Assembly: GCF_003331145.1 (NCBI RefSeq)
Contig: NZ_QLVE01000005.1
Span: forward strand, 46,374 to 110,373
DNA from: Exiguobacterium sp. TNDT2
Lineage (GTDB): Bacteria > Bacillota > Bacilli > Exiguobacteriales > Exiguobacteriaceae
Reading direction: 5' to 3'
DNA length: 64,000 nt
Shown piece after piece: positions 42,141 to 49,953 of this stretch. Both the position numbers and the translations under genes were made by a program. Each line of letters opens with the position of its first letter. Within the stretch, counting starts at the first letter, position 1. Under the pieces are notes generated by a model. That model did not search any database, had not been told where the DNA came from, and was given only the letters and a program-made list of their open reading frames with translations.

Positions 42141-42701
42141 TTACGATTTAGAAGGTGCAAGATGTTCCACGACAGTCTTGACTTGGCTGATCCGTTCGTC
42201 GCGTACGAGCCGGTGGACGGCTGGCAAACGGAGCACGTCCATCGCTTTGAACGAATCGGCGACATGCTCATTTTCTTCTTCGAGACGTGTGATCGCATCG
42301 TCAAACAACCGTTGCGTCGACCGTCCGAACAAGACGATGGTATGTAGCTTCGTACATTTCGAATGGACCGCTTGCAAATGCTTCGTGTAACGCTGCACCG
42401 TTTTATGATAGTCTTCATGCATCGTGAGCGCTTGGCGCTTGCCCCGCAGAAGTTCAGGATAATATGACTCGTCGCCGAGAAACATTGTCTCGACGCCGAT
42501 CCGTTTCAAATAAGGATGGCCAATCGTCTCTGCTAACGCTGGGTCGTCAATCAATCGTCCAAACGGGATAGACTCATCTAACAAAAGTCGTCCTATTTTC
42601 AATCCATTGATGCCATGAAGTGGGAACCCAAGATCATCGTCTTGTAGCCGGTCAATCACAAATAACACTTTCATCTTACGTTTCAATGAGAGTTGTACCA
42701 T
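42141..42701 (-). CDS. Unknown protein heading the mrfAB operon
   Basis: 186 residues, no membrane segment, about equally charged. The N-terminal strand KVLFVIDRLQDDDLGFPLHG and later LHTIVLFGRSTQRLFDDAI suggest an alpha/beta fold, and the central HPYLKRIGVETMFLGDE could be a conserved site. There is a faint resemblance to uracil-DNA-glycosylase-like folds, too weak to assign. It lies 14 bases upstream of mrfA behind its own extended -10 promoter, so a DNA-repair role is an inference from position. An internal ATG at 42672-42674 has no ribosome binding site. Confidence 0.7.
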   Translation of the reverse strand: MVQLSLKRKMKVLFVIDRLQDDDLGFPLHGINGLKIGRLLLDESIPFGRLIDDPALAETIGHPYLKRIGVETMFLGDESYYPELLRGKRQALTMHEDYHKTVQRYTKHLQAVHSKCTKLHTIVLFGRSTQRLFDDAITRLEEENEHVADSFKAMDVLRLPAVHRLVRDERISQVKTVVEHLAPSKS

Positions 42702-42729
42702 GTGTCACCATCCTATTCGCTTTCTTTTC

Positions 42730-42738
42730 ATTATAGCA
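42730..42738 (-). promoter_or_regulatory. Extended -10 promoter for the mrf operon
   Basis: TGCTATAAT on the minus strand is a perfect extended -10 (TGnTATAAT), about 30 bases before the start at 42701. The -35 region is poor and overlaps the ponA terminator, as expected for an extended -10 promoter. No SOS-type LexA box is evident nearby. Confidence 0.65.
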
Positions 42739-42748
42739 AACCATACAG

Positions 42749-42777
42749 AAAAACAGGGCGCTGATGTCGCCCTGTTT
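42749..42777 (-). terminator. Terminator of ponA
   Basis: AAACAGGGCG (42751-42760) pairs with CGCCCTGTTT (42768-42777), and five T follow on the minus strand. Confidence 0.9.
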
Positions 42778-42790
42778 GCAGTGAATCAAA

Positions 42791-45412
42791 TTATTCGCGA
42801 TCGTCAGTTCCACGATCGCCATTTCCGCGTCCATTCGACTCTGAGTTCGATTGGCGGGTCACTTCCCCGTTCGAATCCGACTCCCCGTCTGTTTCATCGG
42901 TTGCCGGTTCTTCCTCGGTCGGTTCTTCCGTATTTTCTTCAGGATTTGTATTGTTCTCGTTATTTTCATCGTTGCCATTGTTTTGATCGGTTTCGCTTTG
43001 GTTATTTTCGTCATTTTGCTCGTCAGCGGCCGAATCTTCTTCTGGAAGGGTTTCTTCTGTAGCCGGTTCTTCCTCTTCTTCAGTCGGTTCTTGACTGCGT
43101 TCAACCGTGTACTGCGTTTGGAGTGGGCTTGATTGTTGGTCCCCTACGAGCTGGTTCGAAGCGTTCGCGACAATCGTGAACGTCGTCGTCCCGTTACGAA
43201 GTCCAGAAATATCGATACTCGTACCTTCAGTCGTCCCGACGACGCGTTCACTGCCGTCCGGACGTTTTTCCGTCACAGTGAACGAGAGACCTTGATAACC
43301 GTCCGCTTCGACCGCTTGACGATTGTACGACCACGTCAACGTCCCGCTGTCAGACGGAATATCGTAATTGATTGTCGCGCCGGTCGGTGCTGGAAGTTTT
43401 TGCGGTTCCAAGTCCTTCGGCTTCGTCCCTTTAACGTATAGTTCGTTGCCGAGCGATAAAACTGAATCCGGTTGCTGGAAGCGATCCGGTTGCCCTGTCG
43501 CCTTCGTCACTTCTTGCATCATATAGTCGAAGTAAAACTGAGCATGGTTTCCAGCAAGTGCATTTTTATCAGCTCCAGGTGCTTTGCCGGTCCAGACTGA
43601 AATCGAATAGTCGGTCGTATAACCAGTGAACCACTTGTCGTTTTCGTAGCCTTCCTTATCGTTCGTCGTCCCGGTCTTTCCGGCGACGTCATACGGGAAA
43701 GGATCGGGCACATACGTACCGGTTGGTGTGTTGACCACATCACGCAGTATATCCGTCAACATGTAGGCCGTGTAGTCTTCCATCGCCTGTTTCGCTTTGA
43801 TCGGTGAGTTGATCGTCGAGCCGTCATTGAATTCGATTTTTTGAATCAAGTGCGGCTTCGTATACATCCCGTTCGCGCCGAGTGCCGCGTAGGCGGCCGC
43901 CATTTGTGTCGTGCTCGCTTCCGCTACGCCAAGACTGTTGGCGGGCAATATCTCGTCACCCGAGCGTGCCGGCTCGATACCGACGTTCTCGACGAACGAC
44001 TCGATCGCTTCCGGACCGAACTCTTCCTGTACTTCATAGAAAGCACGGACGGCCGGCGTGTTCCCGGAAATTGTCAAGTAGTAACGCATCGTGTTGGCGC
44101 CGCGATACTCTAGATAATAGTTCTTTGGATTGAATTTATCTTTATCATCAATCGGCGCATCCATCAAAATTTTCCCGGTCGACCACTGCGCGTTCTCGAT
44201 CCCTGGACCGTAATCGAAGAACGGTTTCGCCGTCGACCCGATTTGACGTTTCTCGCGCGAATAGTCGCGATAGTTCTTATCGCCTTGTTTCGGTTGCTGA
44301 CTGTCGATGACGGCAACGATTTCGCCTGTCTTCGTGTTCAGCACGGTCGCTCCCATCCGGAGATCTTCCGGGAATTTCCCGTTTGGAATATTTACGTTGT
44401 CTGATTTGATGTCTTTATTGAATTTCGCATGCAGATCTTTATTGATGGACGTGTACACCTTCAAGCCTGTGCCGTAAATGTCCGACTGCTCGAGCCCATA
44501 GTCTTCCTCAAGTTCAGCTTGGACGCGGGCATAAATCGAACGTGTATACGACTCTTCTTCCGACTGGGCACCCGGCGAGATGACGTCCGCGATCTCGACG
44601 TCGAGCGCCTCGTTGTATTGTTCCTCGGTGATGTGACCGTCACGCTTCATCGCTGAGAGCACTTGCTCTTGACGGTAACGCGTGAGCTCTTGGTCACCGG
44701 CGATCGGATCATATGCGCTCGGCCGTTGCGGAAGACCAGCTAAAATCGCGGCTTCTTGATAATTTACTTCTGACACCGGCTTATTAAAGTACGTCTTCGA
44801 GGCTGCTTGCACACCCCATGCACCTGAACCGTAGTAATTCTTGTTCAAGTACATCTCAAGAATCTGTTCTTTCGTGTATTCACGTTCTAACTTGATTGCG
44901 AGCCATTGCTCTTGCAATTTACGAAGCAACTTCTTATCTGTTGACAAGAACGACTGCTTGACGAGTTGTTGCGTGATTGTCGAACCACCTTCGGCCCCGA
45001 AGCCGTCGGTCACGTTCGCGAGGACAGCCCCTCCGATACGGCGCACGTCAATCCCGTTATGTTCGTAAAAACGACGGTCCTCAATCGAGATGACCGCTTG
45101 TTGCATCACTTCTGAAATATCGTCGATTGACACGTATTCACGAATCTGACCACTTTCTTCAAGCGGTTCACCTTCAGCCGACAACAGCTGAATCGGGTAC
45201 GTATCGACTAATTTTTCTTCATCGAGCGGCGGTGCGGTCGCAATCGCATAAGCTGCGTAAGCTCCTCCAGCGACGACTCCGACGATCAACAGTAATCCTA
45301 GAATAAATACGAGGCGTTTCCACATCGGTTTTTTTATTTTTCGCTTTGGCTTTGTTTGTTGCTTTGGCTTTTTCGTCGTATCTTGTCGACGTGCCATCCG
45401 ACTTCGTTCCAT
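42791..45412 (-). CDS. ponA: Class A penicillin-binding protein 1 (PBP1)
   Basis: Bifunctional glycosyltransferase/transpeptidase of 873 residues. Order: basic cytoplasmic N-terminus, membrane segment (about 35-57: LVFILGLLLIVGVVAGGAYAAYA), glycosyltransferase (EDRRFYEHNGID, GGSTITQQLVKQ), transpeptidase with GSTAK (active Ser), SGN and KTGT, then a fibronectin-III-like domain (about 690-770). The C-terminal 100 residues are extremely acidic and Asn/Gln-rich. ATG 45410-45412 has GGAG 10 bases upstream; ATG 45395-45397 lacks one. Follows recU as in Bacillus. Confidence 0.96.
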   Translation of the reverse strand: MERSRMARRQDTTKKPKQQTKPKRKIKKPMWKRLVFILGLLLIVGVVAGGAYAAYAIATAPPLDEEKLVDTYPIQLLSAEGEPLEESGQIREYVSIDDISEVMQQAVISIEDRRFYEHNGIDVRRIGGAVLANVTDGFGAEGGSTITQQLVKQSFLSTDKKLLRKLQEQWLAIKLEREYTKEQILEMYLNKNYYGSGAWGVQAASKTYFNKPVSEVNYQEAAILAGLPQRPSAYDPIAGDQELTRYRQEQVLSAMKRDGHITEEQYNEALDVEIADVISPGAQSEEESYTRSIYARVQAELEEDYGLEQSDIYGTGLKVYTSINKDLHAKFNKDIKSDNVNIPNGKFPEDLRMGATVLNTKTGEIVAVIDSQQPKQGDKNYRDYSREKRQIGSTAKPFFDYGPGIENAQWSTGKILMDAPIDDKDKFNPKNYYLEYRGANTMRYYLTISGNTPAVRAFYEVQEEFGPEAIESFVENVGIEPARSGDEILPANSLGVAEASTTQMAAAYAALGANGMYTKPHLIQKIEFNDGSTINSPIKAKQAMEDYTAYMLTDILRDVVNTPTGTYVPDPFPYDVAGKTGTTNDKEGYENDKWFTGYTTDYSISVWTGKAPGADKNALAGNHAQFYFDYMMQEVTKATGQPDRFQQPDSVLSLGNELYVKGTKPKDLEPQKLPAPTGATINYDIPSDSGTLTWSYNRQAVEADGYQGLSFTVTEKRPDGSERVVGTTEGTSIDISGLRNGTTTFTIVANASNQLVGDQQSSPLQTQYTVERSQEPTEEEEEPATEETLPEEDSAADEQNDENNQSETDQNNGNDENNENNTNPEENTEEPTEEEPATDETDGESDSNGEVTRQSNSESNGRGNGDRGTDDRE

Positions 45413-45433
45413 TCACGCTTCACTCCTTCTATT

Positions 45434-46021
45434 TCAATCGAGCCACGCCTCAATCGCCGTCAAATAATCGACGGCGGGCATCGCCCGGGTTGGAACTTCA
45501 ATTGCTTCTTGCTCGATATAGGAGAGCGGAATCGATTTCCGTCCCGAATCACGCTGTTCCCACCAAACTAATAATTGTTCCGTTGATAACACATATTGCG
45601 TATTATAGCGGCTAAACCGTATGATGACAAAACAAACCCCTCCATGCCGCTCACACTCGCGCATATGGTGGATTTGATGCTCGTGGAAGTTACTGAGCGG
45701 AAACGATGTTTTATTGTTCGTCTCTTTCGCCTCGAAATCGATGTACTTCCCGCGATACACCCCGTTATAATCGGTCGTCGACGCTTGCTTGAAATACGCC
45801 TCGGTCACTTTCGCCGCGCTCCGTTTCGGGTAATCGACTTTCACGATTTGCAGCGGTGTCGGCTTCTTATGGATGACCGCTCGTCCATGAAGTCGGTAAA
45901 ACTCATTTGTGTCGTTCAGCAACGTCTCAAGGTTCATGCCTCGATTCGCATACGTCTGCGGATTAGAGCGGACCGGCGTTGCCGAAGATTTCGGCTTTTT
46001 CCCGTTCGGATAATGGAACAA
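45434..46021 (-). CDS. recU: Holliday junction resolvase RecU
   Basis: Resolves four-way junctions in recombination and segregation; 195 residues. Visible: YANRGMNLETLLNDTN (stalk region), YRGKYIDFEAKET with the catalytic Asp-Glu-x-Lys set, and FVIIRFSRYNTQYVL. TTG 46019-46021 is preferred: AGGGG lies 8 bases upstream, and the protein then starts MFHYPNGK, matching MIRYPNGK of B. subtilis RecU. GTG 46028-46030 touches the ribosome binding site. The recU-ponA pair is conserved. Confidence 0.94.
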   Translation of the reverse strand: MFHYPNGKKPKSSATPVRSNPQTYANRGMNLETLLNDTNEFYRLHGRAVIHKKPTPLQIVKVDYPKRSAAKVTEAYFKQASTTDYNGVYRGKYIDFEAKETNNKTSFPLSNFHEHQIHHMRECERHGGVCFVIIRFSRYNTQYVLSTEQLLVWWEQRDSGRKSIPLSYIEQEAIEVPTRAMPAVDYLTAIEAWLD

Positions 46022-46175
46022 TGTCGTCACCCCTAGTCTCTAGTTTAACAGGTTGGTCCAGCCGTTCCTTCCGTCTGAAGTCTGATTGTCGAGTTCTGTC
46101 GCTCGACTCCTGTGTGGATTTTCCGCAATCCATATCGTACCAAACTCCCATATGTTAAACTAGTAGGTAGTTCAT

Positions 46176-46392
46176 TGTGTAGTCAAATTGACACGACCTT
46201 GTTACGGAAGCGCTATTTATTTTTCTGAAATAAGTCTTCTACTTATTAGCCATAATCAAGACAGATTAAACGCAGATTGACGTAAGTTTGAAAAGTGTGC
46301 AAGTAATGTGCAATCAGCAGCGTAAACCAAGGTTGGAAAACAATTAGCAGGCTCAATCGGATAAGCAGTTGAGCCATGGTTGGAGGAGTAAG
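46176..46392 (+). ncRNA. Candidate structured leader RNA ahead of the DUF3800 gene
   Basis: The 371 bases between recU and the DUF3800 gene hold no convincing gene. Several hairpins are visible on the plus strand: GTCAA-A-TTGAC (46182-46192); AATAAGT/ACTTATT around 46229-46247; a composite stem CGC-GATTG/CAATC-GCG with internal loops (about 46271-46322); and GGCTCAA (46350-46356) with TTGAGCC (46369-46375) just before the GGAGGAG ribosome binding site. TTGACA at about 46188 could start transcription. Comparative RNA studies have described DUF3800-associated motifs; membership here is untested. Confidence 0.4.
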
Positions 46393-47244
46393 ATGGAAAC
46401 ACAAAAGAAGTATGTCATGTTCGTCGACGAGACGGGCACGCCAAAAGGAAATACCCAGTTCAACCTCACCGGCGTATTGATGGAATACAAATATGCAATC
46501 GATGCCGACGAGGCCGGGATGCCGTGCGAGTTGAAGCGCCGGTTACATGCCTTCAAACGCGACGTGTTCAAGACGGAGAATATCCCACTCCATTTAAAAG
46601 AAATTTTAAAAGCCGAGCATCCGTATGGGAAAGAGGATGGCATCACGATCGATATGCTTCGTGACTTTTGGAACAAGTTGCCGGACTTCCTACGCGATAT
46701 CAACTGTACAATCATCAGCGTCGAGGTCGATAAACAAAAACTTCACGACTTCTATTCAACGCCGAAAGACCCGTACGTCGTCGCATTCGCCCACTTGATG
46801 AAATCGTTTTATGCGTTTTTAGAAGAGACCGAAGCGGTCAGCGCTCGCGTTGTCTTGGAGTCACGGGATGACTATCAGAACCTACTCATCCAGAAGGCAT
46901 TCTTCGATATCTTCAACTCGGGGACGGTCCATCTCGACGTCGAGAAGAGCCGCCAAAAAATCAAAGGCTTCATCTTCTCTGAGAAACAGAATACAATCTA
47001 TCAGTCTGGGCTTGAAATCGCTGACCTCGTCTGTCTCCCGCTCTCGCGCGTACGTCGCGGCGTCATCGAAGTGAAACCACGGTTCGTCCATTATGGGGAT
47101 GAGAACCGAATCTTCAAAGCCATCAAGGACAAGATTTACATTCGTAAAGAAAGTCCTGACCAAGATTTCCGTAACTGGGGATTCAAAAAAGTACCGATCA
47201 CAAAAAAACGCCGCGAATGGAGCGACCATCCGTGGAACCATTAA
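46393..47244 (+). CDS. DUF3800 protein (RNase H-like fold)
   Basis: 283 residues. The N-terminal MFVDETGTPKGNTQFNLTGVL matches the DUF3800 opening (D-E-S/T-G), and QSGLEIADLVCLPLSRV matches the late (Q...ADL) block; the acidic residues fit a nuclease-like RNase H fold. Family members are common in mobile and defence-rich regions, with function largely unknown. ATG 46393-46395 follows TTGGAGGAG by 5 bases. It sits alone on the plus strand inside an otherwise conserved minus-strand block, suggesting acquisition. Confidence 0.85.
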   Translation: METQKKYVMFVDETGTPKGNTQFNLTGVLMEYKYAIDADEAGMPCELKRRLHAFKRDVFKTENIPLHLKEILKAEHPYGKEDGITIDMLRDFWNKLPDFLRDINCTIISVEVDKQKLHDFYSTPKDPYVVAFAHLMKSFYAFLEETEAVSARVVLESRDDYQNLLIQKAFFDIFNSGTVHLDVEKSRQKIKGFIFSEKQNTIYQSGLEIADLVCLPLSRVRRGVIEVKPRFVHYGDENRIFKAIKDKIYIRKESPDQDFRNWGFKKVPITKKRREWSDHPWNH

Positions 47245-47282
47245 ACAACTGCCTTGCCGAAGCTTCGGCAAGGCAGTTGTTT
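47243..47282. terminator. 40-bp perfect palindrome, convergent terminator
   Basis: From 47243 to 47282 every base pairs across a centre at AAGCTT. The arms begin AAACAACTGCC, so each strand ends in a T-run only three long. It includes the DUF3800 stop and adjoins the MFS gene stop at 47285, so it can end both genes. Confidence 0.8.
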
Positions 47283-47284
47283 GA

Positions 47285-48539
47285 TTAACGCAAGCCCGGG
47301 AGTGTCTCCCGCAAACGACCGAGCGCATTGAGTCCGGCCAGGAACGGTAAGACGGCCACAAGCCCGATCGCCCAATCGATGGACAATATGTCGGTCAACA
47401 CCCCGGCAAAGATGGCCCCAAACGCATAGCCGCTGTCGCGCCAAAACCGATAGACGCCCATTGCTGAGGCGCGCCAATATGGCTCGGCGACGTCACTGAT
47501 CGAGGCTTGGAGCGTCGGATAGACCATTGCCGTCCCGATGCCGAGCATGACCGCGGCGAGCACCCATTGCCAATAGTCGGACATGACGAGAATCGCCCAA
47601 AGCGAACCGGCCTGGACCCACATCCCGGCGACGATCAATCCTTTGCGTCCGATGCGATCGCTCCATACCCCGGTGAACAGTTGGAAGAAGCCCCACGCCG
47701 CCGGATAGACCGCCACAATCAATCCGACTTCAGCTAGACTGAGCCCTTGTGCGGCGAAATAAATCGGGAACAAGCCCCACGCCATGCCGTCTTTCAGATT
47801 GGTCGACAGACCGGCCACCGTCAGACTCGAGAGCGAACGGTCTTTCCAAGTCGTCGTCATAAATACGTCTCTCGCAGAACGTGTTTTCTCAGACCCGCTC
47901 GTCGGTTGGAGCTGTACCTGATTCGTCGTATCGCGGACGAACAATGATAACCCGAGACCGATGAATGCGACGAGGACGCCAATATAAAACGGTTCCGGCC
48001 GACTGCCGTATGTGACGGCAATCATCCCAGAGACGGCCGCCATCACGGCGACGCCGCCATCACGGCGACGCCGCCATCACGGCGACGCCGACATAACCGG
48101 CGAATTCATTCAGTCCGACCGCGAGCCCACGCTCCGTCGGTTTGGCCAAATCAATCTTCATATTGACCGTCATCGACCACGTCAGTCCTTGGTTGACCCC
48201 AAGCAAGACGTTCGCCACGATGATCATCCACCAGGCCGGGGCCAACATGACGAGCACGGGGACGAATACCCCGATCCCCCAGCCGAAGACGAGCACTTTC
48301 TTGCGCCCGAATCGATCAGCGATGGCCCCTGCGAAGTAATTGACGACAGCCTTCGAGAACCCAAAGCTGATGATGAACGATAGCGCCGCACTCGTCGAGA
48401 CGAAACCGAAGTCCTCTTCTCCGATGATGGGCAAGATTGTCCGTTCGAGGCCGACCATCGACCCGACGAAAAAGTTCGTCACGACGAGCAAGATAAAGTT
48501 CATTTGATTTTTTTTTATTCCAATCCGGATTTCACCCAT
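47285..48539 (-). pseudogene. MFS transporter gene broken by a 17-bp tandem repeat (two frames)
   Basis: Reads as one major facilitator of about 400 residues in two frames. Frame 1 (48060-48539) ends GYVGVAVMAASP then TGA; frame 2 (47285-48046) continues MAAVSGMIAVTYG. Between them are three copies of a 17-bp unit (48039-48089). Removing two copies (34 bp) gives an unbroken GYVGVAVMAAVSGMIAV. MFS signature DRFGRKKV lies in the first half and DRIGRKGL in the second. ATG 48537-48539 has GGAGG 6 bases upstream. It is either a dead gene or a switchable one; substrate unknown. Confidence 0.85.
48039..48089 (-). repeat. Three tandem copies of a 17-bp unit inside the MFS gene
   Basis: Copies at 48039-48055, 48056-48072 and 48073-48089 are identical: GGCGTCGCCGTGATGGC on the minus strand. 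One copy is in frame; each extra copy shifts the frame by 2 bases (17 = 15 + 2), so 1 or 4 copies keep the protein open and the present 3 do not. Confidence 0.95.
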
Positions 48540-48602
48540 ATACATCCTCCTTGCCAATTGCTAACTGGATTGAGTATACCAAAAAAATACCCCCTCACGT
48601 AT

Positions 48603-48642
48603 AAAAAGCGTCTTCCTGATCATTGTAATCAGGAAGACGCTT
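48603..48642 (-). terminator. Terminator of the nth operon
   Basis: AAGCGTCTTCCTGAT (48606-48620) pairs with ATCAGGAAGACGCTT (48628-48642), and five T follow on the minus strand. It ends the aspB-asnS-dnaD-nth block. Confidence 0.95.
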
Positions 48643-48644
48643 GT

Positions 48645-49307
48645 TCATTGTCCTGTCGCTTGCTTGGACTTCATTCGTTTCTTGCCTTCGCGGCACATGT
48701 GCAACAGCGGGCACGTCTCGCAGGCAGGACGTTGCGCTTTACAGTGGTAGCGTCCGAAAAAGATGAACTGATGATGGAGCTGAGACCATTCTTCGCGCGG
48801 GAACTTCTTCATGAGCGTGTCCTCGACTTGACGGACGTTGTCTTTCCAGCGACAGATGCCGAGCCGTTTCGAGACGCGCTCGACGTGGGTGTCGACAGCG
48901 AACGCCGGTTCATGAAACGCGACGGACAAGACGACGTTCGCCGTCTTGCGACCGACGCCAGGCAACGCCTCGAGCGATTCACGGTCGGACGGGACGATCC
49001 CGTCATGACGCTCCACGATTTGCATCGAGAGCGCCTTCACGTTTTTCGCTTTATTCCGAAACAGGCCGATGCGTTTGATGAGCGCCTCGATGTCCGCGAC
49101 GTCCGCCGCCGCCATCTGCTCCACGGTAGGATAGGCCTCGAACAGACCGGGCGTCACTTTGTTGACGAGCGCATCTGTCGCCTGCGCCGACAAGGCCACG
49201 GCTACGACGAGCTCGAACGGGTTGCGGTGCGTCAGCTCACAGTGGGCGTCCGGGAACATGCGACGCATCGTGTCCGACACCTCAGTCAATTGGGCTCTCG
49301 TCAACAT
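48645..49307 (-). CDS. nth: Endonuclease III
   Basis: Base-excision repair DNA glycosylase/AP lyase for oxidised pyrimidines; 220 residues. The helix-hairpin-helix LPGVGRKTANVVL carries the catalytic Lys, and FAVDTHVERVSKRLG the catalytic Asp. The cluster C-x6-C-x2-C-x5-C (CKAQRPACETCPLLHMC) binds a 4Fe-4S cluster. ATG 49305-49307 shares one base with the dnaD stop; GTG one codon earlier is also possible. Order dnaD-nth matches B. subtilis. Confidence 0.96.
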   Translation of the reverse strand: MLTRAQLTEVSDTMRRMFPDAHCELTHRNPFELVVAVALSAQATDALVNKVTPGLFEAYPTVEQMAAADVADIEALIKRIGLFRNKAKNVKALSMQIVERHDGIVPSDRESLEALPGVGRKTANVVLSVAFHEPAFAVDTHVERVSKRLGICRWKDNVRQVEDTLMKKFPREEWSQLHHQFIFFGRYHCKAQRPACETCPLLHMCREGKKRMKSKQATGQ

Positions 49308-49894
49308 CACTTTTTCCTCCGTTGATAATCGACGAGGTCCTCGAGCGACTCGACGTTATGGTCTTGCCACACCCGGAGGATCTTGTCCATGTATTTGAAG
49401 TTACGCACGTTGCGTAGTTTCGCTTCCCGAAGCGCAGCCATGATCAGCTCCTCGCCGAAGCCGTCCTCGGTCAACCAGCCGACAATCTGTTCGATCTCAA
49501 AGGGGGTGATCGTCCCGAACTCGCGCTCAAACGTATGAATGATGTTCTCATTCAACGAATGGGCCGATTTATCAGGTGTCGCCCCTTCCTCGAGCGCCAG
49601 GAACAACGGGAGCAGACTGTATCGTTCGACCTCGGCCGACGCGTCGATGGCGATCAACTCTTTTTGGAGCAGGCCGAGCAATACGGCACGGGCCTCGCTC
49701 TCGGCCACGTTCATCCGGTCCCCGAGCTCACTCGGAAGCGGCATCTCGATGCCTTCCCCGATCATTTCAAGCAGATGGATGACGAGATTGAACTCGACCG
49801 GCGTCAAGTTGAGGCGACGTGCCTCGGTGAACAGTTTCCTCGGAACGACGACTGGATTTTGTTCGAACAGCTTGATTATATTATGTGCATCCAT
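49307..49894 (-). CDS. dnaD: DNA replication initiation protein DnaD
   Basis: Primosome protein that with DnaB/DnaI loads the replicative helicase; 195 residues. The N-terminal winged-helix domain (LFTEARRLNLTPVEFNLVIHLLEMI, split) and the C-terminal DnaD domain (FEREFGTITPFEIEQIVGWL, LREAKLRNVRNFKYMDKIL) are visible. ATG 49892-49894 is preferred, about 9 bases after AAAGG. Directly upstream of nth. Confidence 0.95.
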   Translation of the reverse strand: MDAHNIIKLFEQNPVVVPRKLFTEARRLNLTPVEFNLVIHLLEMIGEGIEMPLPSELGDRMNVAESEARAVLLGLLQKELIAIDASAEVERYSLLPLFLALEEGATPDKSAHSLNENIIHTFEREFGTITPFEIEQIVGWLTEDGFGEELIMAALREAKLRNVRNFKYMDKILRVWQDHNVESLEDLVDYQRRKK

Positions 49895-49917
49895 GTCGCA
49901 CATCCTTTCTAGACAAA

Positions 49918-49947
49918 TCAATCGGGGAAGACAACGTCATCCCCGAT
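49918..49947 (-). terminator. Weak terminator or attenuator between asnS and dnaD
   Basis: ATCGGGGA (49921-49928) pairs with TCCCCGAT (49940-49947). T-rich sequence (TGATTTG) follows but without a clean run, so read-through into dnaD is expected. Confidence 0.5.
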
Positions 49948-49953
49948 CGGCGA

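Noticed and set aside
45963..46151. Minus-strand 62-codon frame overlapping the start of recU
   Set aside because: It has no ribosome binding site, its composition is unlike a folded protein, and the recU start accounts for the overlap.
47285..48557. Treating the MFS region as two separate transporter genes
   Set aside because: Each piece is half an MFS protein and the break falls exactly within a tandem repeat whose single-copy form restores one frame.
48504..49325. 273-codon plus-strand frame opposite nth
   Set aside because: Shadow of nth; composition extremely rich in Arg, His and Asp, with no family resemblance.
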